Shown: positions 36,701 to 45,171, counted from the stretch's first letter. The stretch is 64,000 bases of DNA from Actinokineospora xionganensis (GCF_014323725.1 NZ_JABVED010000009.1:1-64000); one strand, 5' to 3'. Program-made: numbers and translations. The notes: a model not told the origin generated them from the letters alone.

Positions 36701-36906
36701 ACGCGCGTGCCACTGCCCGCCAGGCCTGCCAGCCGGTTCGCGGCGGCGAGTTGCTCACCGGTGGGGGCGACTTCGGTGGCGCGGCGCACGTCGACGCCCT
36801 CGCCTGGGGGCGCCGCCGGGTCGACGGTGACCGAGTTGGCGACTGGCACGAGCGCCACTGTGGTGGCGACGGCCAGCGCGGCCGCTAACAGCGGACGGAC
36901 ACGCAT
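33760..36906 (-). CDS. Secreted M36 (fungalysin-like) metallopeptidase
   Basis: A 1048-residue secreted protein. The signal peptide is MRVRPLLAAALAVATTVALV followed by PVANS. An FTP-type propeptide runs to about residue 290. The catalytic domain has HEYAHGLSNRYVSG near residue 482 and GEGWGDWYALNYLYG about 30 residues later (Glu ligand). After about residue 690 comes a carboxypeptidase regulatory-like beta domain (GSVVNAATGSPVAGAKIVLG), then an F5/8C discoidin-type domain (RFEALRGFTLQTSTDGVNWK) and a final beta region. The role is probably extracellular protein degradation. It lies upstream of the M1 gene on the same strand. Confidence 0.92.
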   Translation of the reverse strand: MRVRPLLAAALAVATTVALVPVANSVTVDPAAPPGEGVDVRRATEVAPTGEQLAAANRLAGLAGSGTRVTWDPRFGTPRTIRRDGGWLTGPAAGAAAVIARSFVDSHRAAFGLGAADVAGMAVVREHELAGTGTRLVTFAQTFEGVRAARGGHLVVAVTADGRVLSYSGATARGGDLRGDYRLTSAQALQGVVASLAPGVAFTATSAGERAGFQTFAKGPFAAESYVQRAAFPTADGARPAYRVLFVKALDAAWDTMVDAETGAVLYRANLVAHESEGTVYENHPGAARGGNPVIKPFGPTPQSPSGWVDPTGLAGLPGPTTFGNNANSYANYSNFLVPADQGPRPVSPTSQFNYAYAANWARTNGATVPPSYALDLDPAATNLFFHHNRIHDEFAELGFTESAGNFQVNNNGKGGQGGDPIIGLVHAGAASGGAPTYTGRDNAYMLTLPDGIPPWSGMFLWEPINDAFEGPYTDGNFDASVIEHEYAHGLSNRYVSGEDNSLGAHQSGAMGEGWGDWYALNYLYGKGLASKAVVGEYATGNGERGIRNWDYDSNPTTFGDVGYDLSGPQVHADGEIWTTTLWTMRKSLVAKFGEARGGEMAARIVTDAMPLSPPDPSFVDMRDAMRTALDNRYHTRSDYDTVVDLVFGAFAQRGLGVGAATDGGEDTDPVPSFAHLNPAHNGTLTGSVVNAATGSPVAGAKIVLGRFEARVSALRTSSATGAFSAPVTAGRYPVTIFAPGFGTQTFDDVAVAAGATTARKFTLSPNLASTAMGATVVDSTTPGAEKLLDDTAGSVWKSAPRTGKATVKLAKAAPISAIQVSAFTTSRFEALRGFTLQTSTDGVNWKTVRTESAAFGYQAPRPTAPDLNYRTFTLDKPVQAQYIRFWTDSAQGETKTVVQTAEVQVFSGKVKGIEPLPPLPPDEPITDTGTIVAANPSTGTAPTGVTAAAMTAACGVPAAPAQGADGWVTEVPASFGDGAHNVEVKGDSPAPYDLDLYFYDAACKLTGSAASAAADESGTLPSGTRYVLTQLWLGAAVPITLTATDTQ

Positions 36907-37010
36907 GATTGCTCCTCACGTGCACGAGCAGGGGATCCGATCGGACGTGAATCGGGGGGACGCCCTGGACGCAACAGCGAAGCAGCGGAATTACGCCATT
37001 TGTCGCAACG

Positions 37011-37895
37011 CTACGGAAACCTCGGAATCACGCTCGGCAGCAAAGTCGGCAACCCAGGCCTGGTCCGCACGCTCGGGGTGGTGGTCGTGACCTGCGGTGG
37101 CTTGGTCGGACCGCCCGCGGTGACCGGGACGACCGTGGTGGTCGGGAGTATCCGGGCAGGTCGGGTGGTCGCCGCCGCGGAAGTCGTGGACGTCGGCGAC
37201 GGCTCGACCGTCAGGGCGCGCAGCCGCTCCAGCTCAGCGCGCAGCCGCCGCTCCTCGACGGGGTCGCGGACCTCGCCGATGAGCACGGCCGCCCGGTCGA
37301 GCAGCGTTCGCGCGGACTGCACGTCACGACGTTCGATGGACCCCCGCACCTCCCCGAGGACCTGCTCGGCGGCGGCGATGGCGACCCGGTCGGTCCCGGC
37401 GGGGACCGCGGGCGAGGAGGGCCCGTCCGGCTGGTTGCCGGTGAGGCTGACCACCCCGACGCCTGCCGCGATGACAGCCGCCGCGGCGGCGACCCAGCGG
37501 ACGGCCCGACCGGCGGCGCGCGGCTTCGCGGGCGCGCTCGTGCGGCGCTGGGCGTTCCTGGGCCGCGCGGCGCGCGTGATCTCGTGCACGACCGGGGGCG
37601 CGAGGAACGCGGTGGTCTCACCCGACGTGGCCGGTTCGCCGGACGGCAACGGGTCGAGCGTGCCGACATGCGGCTGATAGGACACGTCCGGAACCTCGGT
37701 GGCAGGCGGCGCCGAGTCGACAGTGGCGACGACAGCCGGTGATCCGGGCCTCTCCGGGAGGGCCGCGCGCCACTCGGCGAGCAGGGCGATGGGGCCCGCG
37801 GCGTCCTCGATGGCGTCGCCGCGGCCGATGCGGTCGAGCAGGTCGTCGTCCACGGCGAGGCGGGCGAGGTCGACGGCGGACTGGTCGTCGGTCAT
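37011..37895 (-). CDS. rsdA: Anti-sigma-D factor, RsdA type
   Basis: A protein of about 294 residues. The N-terminal 60 residues (MTDDQSAVDLARLAVDDDLL; GPIALLAEWRAALPE) match the SigD-binding segment of RsdA. One transmembrane helix lies near residue 130 (WVAAAAAVIAAGVGVVSL). The outside part has a short helical segment (DRVAIAAAEQVLGEVRGSIE) and a Thr/Pro-rich tail. I start it at ATG 37895, which overlaps the sigD stop by 4 nt, rather than the longer frame inside sigD. In M. tuberculosis RsdA is degraded to free SigD; the same is expected here. Confidence 0.88.
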   Translation of the reverse strand: MTDDQSAVDLARLAVDDDLLDRIGRGDAIEDAAGPIALLAEWRAALPERPGSPAVVATVDSAPPATEVPDVSYQPHVGTLDPLPSGEPATSGETTAFLAPPVVHEITRAARPRNAQRRTSAPAKPRAAGRAVRWVAAAAAVIAAGVGVVSLTGNQPDGPSSPAVPAGTDRVAIAAAEQVLGEVRGSIERRDVQSARTLLDRAAVLIGEVRDPVEERRLRAELERLRALTVEPSPTSTTSAAATTRPARILPTTTVVPVTAGGPTKPPQVTTTTPSVRTRPGLPTLLPSVIPRFP

Positions 37896-38515
37896 GCCAC
37901 CACCTCGTCGGCCGGGTCCCGCGTCCACTCCCGCAGGCGCGCGAGCGCCCTGGACTGTGCCATGCGCACAGCGGCGGGCGTCATTCCCAACACCGCCCCG
38001 ACCTCCTCCGCGGACAACCCGGCGGCGATTCGAAGCGTGATGATCTCACGCTGGGCGTCCGAGAGATGATGAAGCATCCCGGCGACCCGCTGAAACAGGT
38101 CCGCCGACAACGCGTGCCGCTCCGGGCCCGGCGCCTCGTCGGCGGGTTCGGGCACGCGGTCGAACGGGAACACCGAGCGTGCCTTCATCGCCGCGCGGTG
38201 CGCGTCGGCGACTTTGCGGGCGGCGATGGCGTACACGTAGGCGGTGAACGGCAGCCCGCGGTCCTGGTAGCGGCGCAACGACTGGAAGACCGCGAGACAC
38301 ACCTCTTGCGCCACGTCGTCAGGTGAGGCGTACCCCCGGCCCGAGGCCCCCAGCCGAGCCCAGCAGTACCGCAGGATCCCCGGCCGGATGGCGGCGAGCA
38401 GCGCGGCCTCGGCCCGCGAATCGCCGAGCACCGCCGACCGCACGACCTCGCGGTCGACTATGCGGTCGACACCGCGGTCGACACCGCCATCGACACGGCC
38501 GTCCGACTCAGCCAT
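37892..38515 (-). CDS. sigD: ECF sigma factor, SigD type
   Basis: A 207-residue sigma factor. Region 2 is seen in SPDDVAQEVCLAVFQSLRRY and PFTAYVYAIAARKVADAHRA; region 4 in LSDAQREIITLRIAAGLSAE and GMTPAAVRMAQSRALARLRE. The start at ATG 38515 follows GGAGGGGCG. The N-terminus has an odd run of VDR/VDG repeats (DGRVDGGVDRGVDRIVDREV), matched at DNA level by repeated GTCGAC. It is coupled to rsdA by a 4-nt overlap. SigD in mycobacteria controls ribosomal and lipid genes linked to nutrient state. Confidence 0.92.
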   Translation of the reverse strand: MAESDGRVDGGVDRGVDRIVDREVVRSAVLGDSRAEAALLAAIRPGILRYCWARLGASGRGYASPDDVAQEVCLAVFQSLRRYQDRGLPFTAYVYAIAARKVADAHRAAMKARSVFPFDRVPEPADEAPGPERHALSADLFQRVAGMLHHLSDAQREIITLRIAAGLSAEEVGAVLGMTPAAVRMAQSRALARLREWTRDPADEVVA

Positions 38516-38639
38516 CACCACGCCCCTCCGCCTGCCGCCCGGGATCGCCGGACTCACGCACACGGGACAACGACAGACGGGCGAACAGGTCACTGCGGCA
38601 CGGTGAGTAAACCGCGCCGCGGTGGGTAACTCACTGGGT

Positions 38640-38813
38640 ATGACCAACCGTCTCGACGACCGGACCCACCGCGTCAGGGACCGGGTGGACCACCGGATTC
38701 AGCACACCACCCAGTTGGCGCGGATCGCCCGCCACAACCCGATACCGCTGGCCATCGCCGCGCTCGTCACCGCGCTGGTCGCTCGCTTGGTGCGCCGCAG
38801 GATCGCCCACTGA
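38640..38813 (+). CDS. Small putative membrane protein
   Basis: A 57-residue ORF (MTNRLDDRTHRVRDRVDHRI) with a charged first half, a single hydrophobic stretch (IPLAIAALVTALVARLV) and a basic C-terminus. Codon usage fits the surroundings. An in-frame GTG at 38622 is an alternative start. I do not recognise a family. It sits alone between sigD (divergent) and the lysyl-oxidase-like gene (convergent, 6 nt apart). It is supported by composition only. Confidence 0.5.
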   Translation: MTNRLDDRTHRVRDRVDHRIQHTTQLARIARHNPIPLAIAALVTALVARLVRRRIAH

Positions 38814-38819
38814 CGACAG

Positions 38820-39773
38820 TCACCGCCCGAGGCAGTGTGACTCTCCCGGACAGCTGCGCAGCAGCTTGACCTCCGGCGCGCCGGTGATCGGCCCCGGAGC
38901 GTCGGCGGTGGCGGGGGGCCACTGGATGGAGATGGCGATCGACGACGAGTTGTTGTCGTAGTTCTTCTCGATCAGCCCGCGGTCCTCGTTCACCGTGTGG
39001 ACCAGGTCGTAGGTGCCGGACGGCACGTGCGTGATGTCCAGCCACTGGTAGCCGATGCGGAACTCGTACTCGTCGCCCGCGCCGACGGAGATCCCCTGTG
39101 TCACGTCCAGCGCGGACGGCTGGTGCATGCCGCAGTAGTTCTCGCGCAGGTACTTGGCGAGTTCGCCCGTCGGGCTGGCGGTGTCGCGCGGGGTGTGGGG
39201 CAGGTCGTCGGCGTCCTTGGTGACATAGCGGTCGCCGAGGCAGAAGCCGTTCTTCCGATCGCTCACCACGGCCGCGCCCAGGTGGTCGCGCAGCTGGAAC
39301 CGGTCGAAGCCGTTGAGGTGCCAGTGGTGGTGTGACTCGGCGGGCTCGTAGTACGCCGTCGCCGGGGTCGACGCCTGTGCTTCGCCGTAACTGTTCGGGA
39401 GCGGTCCGCCCGCGCCGAGTTGGAAGGCCTGGCGCACCGACATCAGCGGCTGGTCGACGCTGTCGCGGTGGCTGAACAGCAGCATCGGGCCGTCACCCAC
39501 GTTGTCCACCGAGGTGGTGAACCGAAGTCGAACCGCCTTGGCCTTGCCGAAGTAGCCGATGCACCGACCCTTGGGCGCGTCCGCGTCCTCGACCAGGCAG
39601 ACATCCCAGTCGGTGCAGGTCGCCGGGTCGCCCGCGAAACCACCTGGACAGCCGACCGGGCCCTGACGCAGATCCGGGACCATCGCCTCGGCCATGGCGC
39701 CCGCCTGAGCCGATGGCGCCAGAACCGCCGCCGCCACCACCGCGGCGGCCAGTGCCGCATACGTCCTGATCAT
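38820..39773 (-). CDS. Secreted lysyl-oxidase-like protein
   Basis: A 317-residue secreted protein. The signal peptide is MIRTYAALAAAVVAAAVLAP then SAQA. The copper site is recognisable as ESHHHWHLNGFDRFQL (H-x-H talon), as in the lysyl oxidase family. Conserved cysteines (CPGGF, TCTDWDVC, FCLGDRY, YCGMHQ) fit disulfides, and the end IEKNYDNNSSSIAISIQW is the usual C-terminal beta strand. Bacterial members are poorly characterised; oxidation of lysine side chains in extracellular proteins or wall components is inferred. The start is ATG 39773. Confidence 0.85.
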   Translation of the reverse strand: MIRTYAALAAAVVAAAVLAPSAQAGAMAEAMVPDLRQGPVGCPGGFAGDPATCTDWDVCLVEDADAPKGRCIGYFGKAKAVRLRFTTSVDNVGDGPMLLFSHRDSVDQPLMSVRQAFQLGAGGPLPNSYGEAQASTPATAYYEPAESHHHWHLNGFDRFQLRDHLGAAVVSDRKNGFCLGDRYVTKDADDLPHTPRDTASPTGELAKYLRENYCGMHQPSALDVTQGISVGAGDEYEFRIGYQWLDITHVPSGTYDLVHTVNEDRGLIEKNYDNNSSSIAISIQWPPATADAPGPITGAPEVKLLRSCPGESHCLGR

Positions 39774-39905
39774 GTGTTCCACGTCCGTCCGGAGATCTTG
39801 ATCATCAACCGTCGACCCTAGCGACGGCCGCGCCGGGCGGTCTACAGAGGACAAGCCAGGTTCACTCGATAGATTGGGAAAGAAGAACCGGAAGTGCGCA
39901 GGCCA

Positions 39906-41201
39906 TCACGCGTCGACCAGGATGCCCGCCACCCGGTTGGCCAGCCCCACGCTGGAGTTCCAACTGGTGACCTCCGGGTAGACATGCGCGGTGGTGGCCA
40001 GCAGCAGCGGGGTGTCGGCGACCTCGATCGGCGGCTGGTGGGTGAGAAATCCGAGTGGGTACACCGGCTCCACGAACGGCGCCTTGAACACCTGGACGTC
40101 CTCGATGTCCTCGGCGGTCAGACCGAGCCCGGCGTAGAGGTCGACCAGCTGCCCGGTCCACCTCGCCGCGATCGCGTCGTCGTCCTCGCGGTAGAGCGCT
40201 GACTCCCGGTCGGTGTAGCGCATGGCGTACACCAGGTGCCTGCCACCGTAGGCCTCGACGCCCGCCAGTTCGGACATCTCGATCACACCGTCGAAATCGG
40301 TGCCGGAGCGCAGCACCGGCGTCCAGTAGTGCCCGGCCAGCGGCCTGCGAAGGAAGAACAGCGCGTTCACCACACCCTGGTAGGGCAGTTGCAGCCCGGG
40401 CAACCGCGCGGCCAGGTCGGCGTCGGCGAGACCGCGCAACAGCGGCAGGGACACCGTGGACACGAGATGGTCCGCTTCGAGGACCTCGTTGTCCGCCAAC
40501 GTGATCCGTGCCCGATCGGCATGCGTGGACACCTGCCGCACCGGGACCGAGGTGCGCACCGTCCCGCCTTGCGACTCGATCGACGCCCGGAGCCCGTCGA
40601 TGAGCGACTTGTAACCGCCTTCGGGATATCCGCGGGTGGCGACGTTGCGCTCGCGGCCCAGGCGCTGCCACAGGTAGAGCGCGGGCACGTCGCCGAAGGA
40701 CGGCCCGAACTTCGAGCCGAACATCGGCGCGAGCAGGTCCTCCCACACCTTGTCGCCGTACAGTCCGCGCAGCCAGTCCTCCGTCCGGGTGGTGTCGAGG
40801 TCACGACCCTTGCCCAACCGCCGCAGCAGCAGGGACATCGCGCCGAACCTGATCCGGTCGAGCGGACCCAGCGGGCGGAACCGCAGCAGGTCCAGCGCCG
40901 AGTTGAACGGGTGGTGCGCGCCGTCGACGATCATGCCCATCCGGGTCGGACGCCAGCGGATCGCGTCCCGCAGCCCGAGTTCGCCGAGCAGCCCCAACAG
41001 GTTGTCGTCGGTGGGCATGACGCAGTGGTAGAAGCGTTCCACCCAGCGGTCGCGCCAGGGGAAGAAGGTGCCAAGGCCGCCGAGTTGGTCGCCGCCTTCG
41101 AGCAGTGTCACCCGGATTCCGGCCTGGGCCAGGCGATGGGAGGTCGCCAGGCCGCAGATCCCGCCGCCGATCACCACCGCGTGCCGCGTTGTCGCGGTCA
41201 T
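39906..41201 (-). CDS. FAD-dependent amine oxidase/protoporphyrinogen oxidase-like protein
   Basis: A 431-residue flavoprotein. The Rossmann motif is HAVVIGGGICGLATSHRLAQ, followed by the acidic strand VTLLEGGDQLGGLGTFFPW. The flavin-binding C-terminal part is present (HVYPEVTSWNSSVGLANRVA). It resembles the NAD(P)/FAD-binding proteins that accompany glycosyltransferases in polysaccharide loci (UDP-galactopyranose mutase/HpnE-like fold). The substrate is not known. It is 4 nt from the GT2 gene on the same strand, forming a two-gene unit divergent from the exopolysaccharide operon. Confidence 0.85.
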   Translation of the reverse strand: MTATTRHAVVIGGGICGLATSHRLAQAGIRVTLLEGGDQLGGLGTFFPWRDRWVERFYHCVMPTDDNLLGLLGELGLRDAIRWRPTRMGMIVDGAHHPFNSALDLLRFRPLGPLDRIRFGAMSLLLRRLGKGRDLDTTRTEDWLRGLYGDKVWEDLLAPMFGSKFGPSFGDVPALYLWQRLGRERNVATRGYPEGGYKSLIDGLRASIESQGGTVRTSVPVRQVSTHADRARITLADNEVLEADHLVSTVSLPLLRGLADADLAARLPGLQLPYQGVVNALFFLRRPLAGHYWTPVLRSGTDFDGVIEMSELAGVEAYGGRHLVYAMRYTDRESALYREDDDAIAARWTGQLVDLYAGLGLTAEDIEDVQVFKAPFVEPVYPLGFLTHQPPIEVADTPLLLATTAHVYPEVTSWNSSVGLANRVAGILVDA

Positions 41202-41205
41202 GTGC

Positions 41206-42069
41206 TCAAAGCTCCCGGTACGGCGCGGGCGCGAGCCGGTCGCGGATGAGCAGGCCCAGGTACTGCACGATCGTACGGCGCAGCCTGAGCTTGCTCGGGC
41301 CGCGCTTGCGGTCGTAGCGCAGTTTCAGCGGCACCTCGGTGATGACCGGGTGGCAGTGCCGCAGCTTCAGCAGGAGTTCGACCATGCAGGCGAACCCCTG
41401 CTCCTCGATGAGGCGCTCGCCCCAGTGCAGGCTGGCGCGTTCGAGCAGGGTGACCCGATAGGCGCGGAACCCACTGGTGAAGTCGTGGACTCCGTCGACC
41501 TTGAGCATGCGCCGGAACAGTCCCGCGGCGCCGCGGGAGAGCAGCCTGCGGAACGCGGGCGCGGTGTCGTCATCGCCGCCGTCGGTGAACCGGGAGCAGA
41601 CGACGACGTCCGCGCCGCCGGCGATCTCCGCGCGCAGCAGCGGGATCAGTCCCGGGTCATGGGTGTCGTCGGCATCCATGACCACCACGATGTCGTCCTG
41701 CCCCGCCGAGTCCAGGGCGGCGCGCAGACCTGACCGCACGGCCTGGCCGAGGCCCAGGTTGACCGGATGGCGCACCAGCCGCACGTCGAGCCCGTCGACG
41801 CCCGCGGCGGCGACCTCGGCCGTGGCGTCCGACGAGCCGTCGTCGACCACCCACACCGTCAGCATCTCGGTGCGTCCGACTTCGGCGAGCCTCGCCAGCA
41901 GCGGTGGCAGCGACGCCGCCTCGTTGTAGGCGGGCAGCACCACGTGCGAATGGCAGGTCGTCGGCGTCGCCGGGCGAGTCGGAGCTGTCGGCGAAGTCGC
42001 GGTCACTGTCGCGTCGGCACTCGGGGCGGTGCCCGGCATGGTCCGCGACGTGCTGTCCCGTAGTACCAC
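41206..42069 (-). CDS. Family 2 glycosyltransferase (polyprenyl-phosphate sugar synthase-like)
   Basis: A GT-A glycosyltransferase of up to 287 residues. It has HVVLPAYNEAASLPPLLARL at the nucleotide-sugar site, VWVVDDGSSDATAEVA, the metal-binding DDIVVVMDADDTHDPGLI (D-x-D) and GFRAYRVTLLERA. The pattern is that of dolichol-phosphate-mannose-type enzymes, without a C-terminal membrane domain. The start may be GTG/ATG at 42069 or ATG 42039; the first 40 residues are low complexity. It probably makes a lipid-linked sugar for the adjacent locus. Confidence 0.87.
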   Translation of the reverse strand: MVLRDSTSRTMPGTAPSADATVTATSPTAPTRPATPTTCHSHVVLPAYNEAASLPPLLARLAEVGRTEMLTVWVVDDGSSDATAEVAAAGVDGLDVRLVRHPVNLGLGQAVRSGLRAALDSAGQDDIVVVMDADDTHDPGLIPLLRAEIAGGADVVVCSRFTDGGDDDTAPAFRRLLSRGAAGLFRRMLKVDGVHDFTSGFRAYRVTLLERASLHWGERLIEEQGFACMVELLLKLRHCHPVITEVPLKLRYDRKRGPSKLRLRRTIVQYLGLLIRDRLAPAPYREL

Positions 42070-42412
42070 TGGCCCCCATTACGTTGGTTTCTCGGCTGGG
42101 GACAGAATTATTTGCCTGCGTGGTGAATGGGCCTCCGACCACCCCGGGCTTTGTCGTGCAGAATGCGGGCGAACGCGGCCGGGATCGGCTAAAAACTCCT
42201 TGTCACACCAGACTTGAGTCACCCAAAGGAGGGATCGGAAAGATCTCGAACAGGTGAGTCACGGCGCTAGTGAAGCAATTCAGCCGGCGTCGGGTAGTCA
42301 ATTATCTCGTTCAGGTGAACTCTAATGGTTGAAGGTGGTCGAATGTGACTGGGATGCCTCAGCGAAGGTCGTGGAAACCAGGCTCAGATTTCACCCGAAA
42401 AGGTGGTTCCGG
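42070..42412. promoter_or_regulatory. Divergent intergenic region before the exopolysaccharide operon
   Basis: 343 nt without a gene, less GC-rich than its surroundings, between divergent GT2 and the sugar transferase. It contains the direct repeat ATCTCG-x-x-CAGGTGA (42243-42257 and 42304-42318, 61 bp apart), which may bind a regulator. TAATGG near 42323 is a possible -10. No convincing -35 was found. Confidence 0.4.
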
Positions 42413-43834
42413 GTGAACCCGACAAGTTCCACGGTCACCTCGCTTCCCGCACCGAGGAGGCGACTGGCCCCGCCACGACCGCGACCGGCCGAGAGCACGT
42501 GGGTGGCCGACGCGCTCAGCCGGGTGAACGGCGTCGCGGTCCTGCTGGTCGTCGTGGACGTGGTCGCGCTGGTGGCCGCCTCGGTGACCGTCACCCTCGA
42601 CCTGGCCTGGACGTTCGCCCTGGCGGGCGCGCTGCTCACGTTCCGGGGAAGCAGCAGGCTCTACCGCAGGCGGTTGCGGCTCTCGTGGCTGCACGAGCTG
42701 CCGCGGTCGGCCATGGCCACCGCCACCGTCTTCGCCACGCTCACCTGCGCCGCCCTGATCCTGGGGGTGTCCACGCCCGCCACGGCGACGGCCCAGTGGG
42801 CGGTACTGGTCTTCGTCGCCTACAGCGAGCCCGCCCGGGCCGGGGTGTTCGCGCTCGGCCGCTGGTGCCGCCGCAGGTTCGACCGCTGCGACAGGTCGCT
42901 GGTCGTCGGCGCGGGCAAGGTGGGCGCGGACCTGGTCAGGGCCATGCTCGACCACCCGGAGTTCGGCCTGCGCCCGGTCGGGTGCCTCGACACCGGGCCC
43001 GTCCCCGCGGCGCTGCCGGTGGAACTGCTGGACGAAGACCTGGCCGAGGCGATCACCCGGTTGCGGGTGGGGACGGTGGTCCTGGCGTTCTCGCACCGCG
43101 ACTCGCCCCTGGTGGAGGCGGCGATCACCGCGCACCGACTTGGCTGCAACACGCTGGTCGTGCCCCGCATGTACGAGCTGCACGCCGACGGCCCCGACAT
43201 CGAACGGGTGCGCAGCTACCCGCTGATGCGCCTGGGCACCGCCCCCACGAGCCGCCCGAGCTGGTGGGTCAAGCGGGCCTTCGACCTGGTGGTCGCCGGG
43301 GTCGCGCTGATCCTGCTCGCGCCGGTCATGGCGCTGTGCGCGCTGGCCGTCCTGGTGGAGAGCGGCAGGCCGGTGCTCTTCCGCCAGGTCCGCGTCGGCA
43401 TGGACGACGAGACATTCGTCCTCTACAAGATCCGCACGGTCCGAATGCGCGGCGACGACGATTCGCAGATTCGCTGGTCGGTGGAAGGCGATACCCGGGT
43501 CGGGCCGGTGGGCCGATTCCTGCGCCGAACCGCGCTCGACGAGTTGCCGCAGCTGTGGAACATCATTCGCGGCGAAATGTCGGTGGTCGGTCCGCGACCC
43601 GAAAGACCGGGTTTCGTTCGCGAATTCTCCGCGATTCACGAACTATACTGGGCCCGTCATCGGGTGCCGACCGGTCTGACCGGTCTCGCCCAAGTCCACG
43701 GTTTGCGTGGAGACACCTCGATCGGCGACAGGTGCCGCTACGACAACTATTACATCGCGAATTGGTCATTGTGGCTGGACCTCAAGATCTTGCTGATGAC
43801 GGTGGGTGAGCTGGTATGTCGACGGAATCGTTGA
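42413..43834 (+). CDS. Exopolysaccharide polyprenyl glycosylphosphotransferase
   Basis: A protein of about 473 residues that starts repeat-unit assembly by moving a sugar-1-phosphate to undecaprenyl phosphate. Several N-terminal membrane helices precede a CoA-binding-like Rossmann region (SLVVGAGKVGADLVRAMLDH). The catalytic domain follows the membrane-entry KRAFDLVVAGVALILLAPVM and contains FRQVRVGMDDETFVLYKIRT, RTALDELPQLWNIIRGEMS, VVGPRPERPGFV and a PTGLTGLAQVHG end. The start at GTG 42413 has AAAGGTGG upstream; upstream TTG starts are less likely. It overlaps the next gene by 19 nt. Confidence 0.92.
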   Translation: MNPTSSTVTSLPAPRRRLAPPRPRPAESTWVADALSRVNGVAVLLVVVDVVALVAASVTVTLDLAWTFALAGALLTFRGSSRLYRRRLRLSWLHELPRSAMATATVFATLTCAALILGVSTPATATAQWAVLVFVAYSEPARAGVFALGRWCRRRFDRCDRSLVVGAGKVGADLVRAMLDHPEFGLRPVGCLDTGPVPAALPVELLDEDLAEAITRLRVGTVVLAFSHRDSPLVEAAITAHRLGCNTLVVPRMYELHADGPDIERVRSYPLMRLGTAPTSRPSWWVKRAFDLVVAGVALILLAPVMALCALAVLVESGRPVLFRQVRVGMDDETFVLYKIRTVRMRGDDDSQIRWSVEGDTRVGPVGRFLRRTALDELPQLWNIIRGEMSVVGPRPERPGFVREFSAIHELYWARHRVPTGLTGLAQVHGLRGDTSIGDRCRYDNYYIANWSLWLDLKILLMTVGELVCRRNR

Positions 43835-45093
43835 AGACCCCGGGCATGGCTTCGCGCGGACGACTCAGCCGCGCGCTTGCGGGCGTTGTGCTGATGTCCG
43901 CGACAGCCTGCGTCTCCAGTTCGGCCGGGGAATTCGACGCGCCGCCGCCGAAACCGCTCGCGCCCTGCGCGTGGTGGTACGGAATCGGTGATTCACCGTC
44001 CGCCGCGGAGATCGAGTCCGCGGCGAAGCGTTATCACGTCGTGGTGCTCAACTCGTGGGAAACCGCGGCCATGCGCAAGCTCCGCGAGCTCAATCCCAAG
44101 ATCAAGGTCCTGGTCTACAAAGACCTCTCCAGCACCCGCAATTACCCGGGCGCCGTCATCGGCGACAAGGACGCCGACCAACTGCCGACCGGTCTCGGCT
44201 ACCACAAGACCCAACGCGAGCATCCCGAGTGGTTCGCCGTGGACACCGCCGCCAGGCGCATCGAGTGGCAGGGCTACCCGAGGCACTGGCAGATGACGAC
44301 CTGGGTCAAGCAGTACCAGGAGGCGTGGGCGTACGCGGTCACCAACGAGGTCACCCGCGAAGGCTGGGACGGGGTGTTGGCGGACAACGACTTCAACTCG
44401 CTGAGCCACTACTCGCCCGCGGTGCTGGCGGGCACGACGGACGCCGCCGCCACCGACCGGCTGCTGCGCGACGGCCTCGACGCGTTCCTCAGCGTCGCCG
44501 GGGATTCCCTGGAGAAGGCCGGAAAGTTGTTTGTTCCCAACGTGTCGGAGACCTTCCTGACGCCGGGGCGCTGGACGGCGCACTCCCGCTTCGCCGGCGC
44601 GATGGAGGAGAATTTCGGGTTCCGCGACGACAACGGCGCGGGCGGCCTGCTGACCTTCCAGGGCAACGAGTGGAAGGAACTGCGCGGCCAGGCCGCGCTC
44701 GGCGAGTCCTGGCTGCTGCTGGTGACCCGCGCGAGAAGCGCGCGCGAGGAACGCGTCGGATACGCCAGCGCCGCGCTGCTGGCCGGTCCGTACACGTGCT
44801 GGAACCTGGCCACGACGGCCGATTACAGCAGGCCGGAGTTGTCGCGGCTGCACAGATCCGGCCTAGGCGAGGCGGTCGAGGCGGCCACCCGGCACCCGAA
44901 CGGAATGTGGACGCGGGAATTCACCGGTGGCTGGGTGGCGGTGAATCCGACCGGGGCGACGGCGGAGGTGGCGGTGCCCGCGGGGCTGGTCACGATCGAC
45001 GGAGCCGCGGTGACCTCGCCGCTGCAGGTCACGGCCGCGGACGGGGCCGTGCTGGTCAAACCGAAGACGAATTCACCCACCCCAGTGCCATAA
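43816..45093 (+). CDS. GHL15-like putative glycoside hydrolase lipoprotein
   Basis: A 425-residue exported protein. The N-terminal region has a hydrophobic stretch ending LAGVVLMSATACVSSS, a plausible lipobox Cys. The main domain is a TIM-barrel-like fold with WWYGIGDSPSAAEIESAAKR, KIKVLVYKDLSSTRNYPG, GWDGVLADNDFN (probable acidic residues) and FVPNVSETFLTPGRW. It matches the hypothetical glycoside hydrolase (GHL15) group by general pattern. It may trim or modify the exopolysaccharide outside the cell. It overlaps the sugar transferase by 19 nt. Confidence 0.78.
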   Translation: MSTESLKTPGMASRGRLSRALAGVVLMSATACVSSSAGEFDAPPPKPLAPCAWWYGIGDSPSAAEIESAAKRYHVVVLNSWETAAMRKLRELNPKIKVLVYKDLSSTRNYPGAVIGDKDADQLPTGLGYHKTQREHPEWFAVDTAARRIEWQGYPRHWQMTTWVKQYQEAWAYAVTNEVTREGWDGVLADNDFNSLSHYSPAVLAGTTDAAATDRLLRDGLDAFLSVAGDSLEKAGKLFVPNVSETFLTPGRWTAHSRFAGAMEENFGFRDDNGAGGLLTFQGNEWKELRGQAALGESWLLLVTRARSAREERVGYASAALLAGPYTCWNLATTADYSRPELSRLHRSGLGEAVEAATRHPNGMWTREFTGGWVAVNPTGATAEVAVPAGLVTIDGAAVTSPLQVTAADGAVLVKPKTNSPTPVP

Positions 45094-45141
45094 CTCCCCG
45101 AATGGGTGGGGTTTCGCTGCCGAATAGCCGAAACCCGGCAC

Positions 45142-45171
45142 TGATCGAAGTCGATCAACCACTTCTATATA
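45142..45171 (+). promoter_or_regulatory. Internal promoter with palindrome before the DMT gene
   Basis: The perfect palindrome TGATCG-AAGT-CGATCA (45142-45157) lies 8 nt upstream of TATATA (45166-45171) in the 150-nt gap between the GHL15-like gene and the transporter. It overlaps the expected -35 region, so it may be an operator. A CCCACCC/GGGTGGG repeat around 45080-45112 may terminate the upstream message. Confidence 0.45.
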
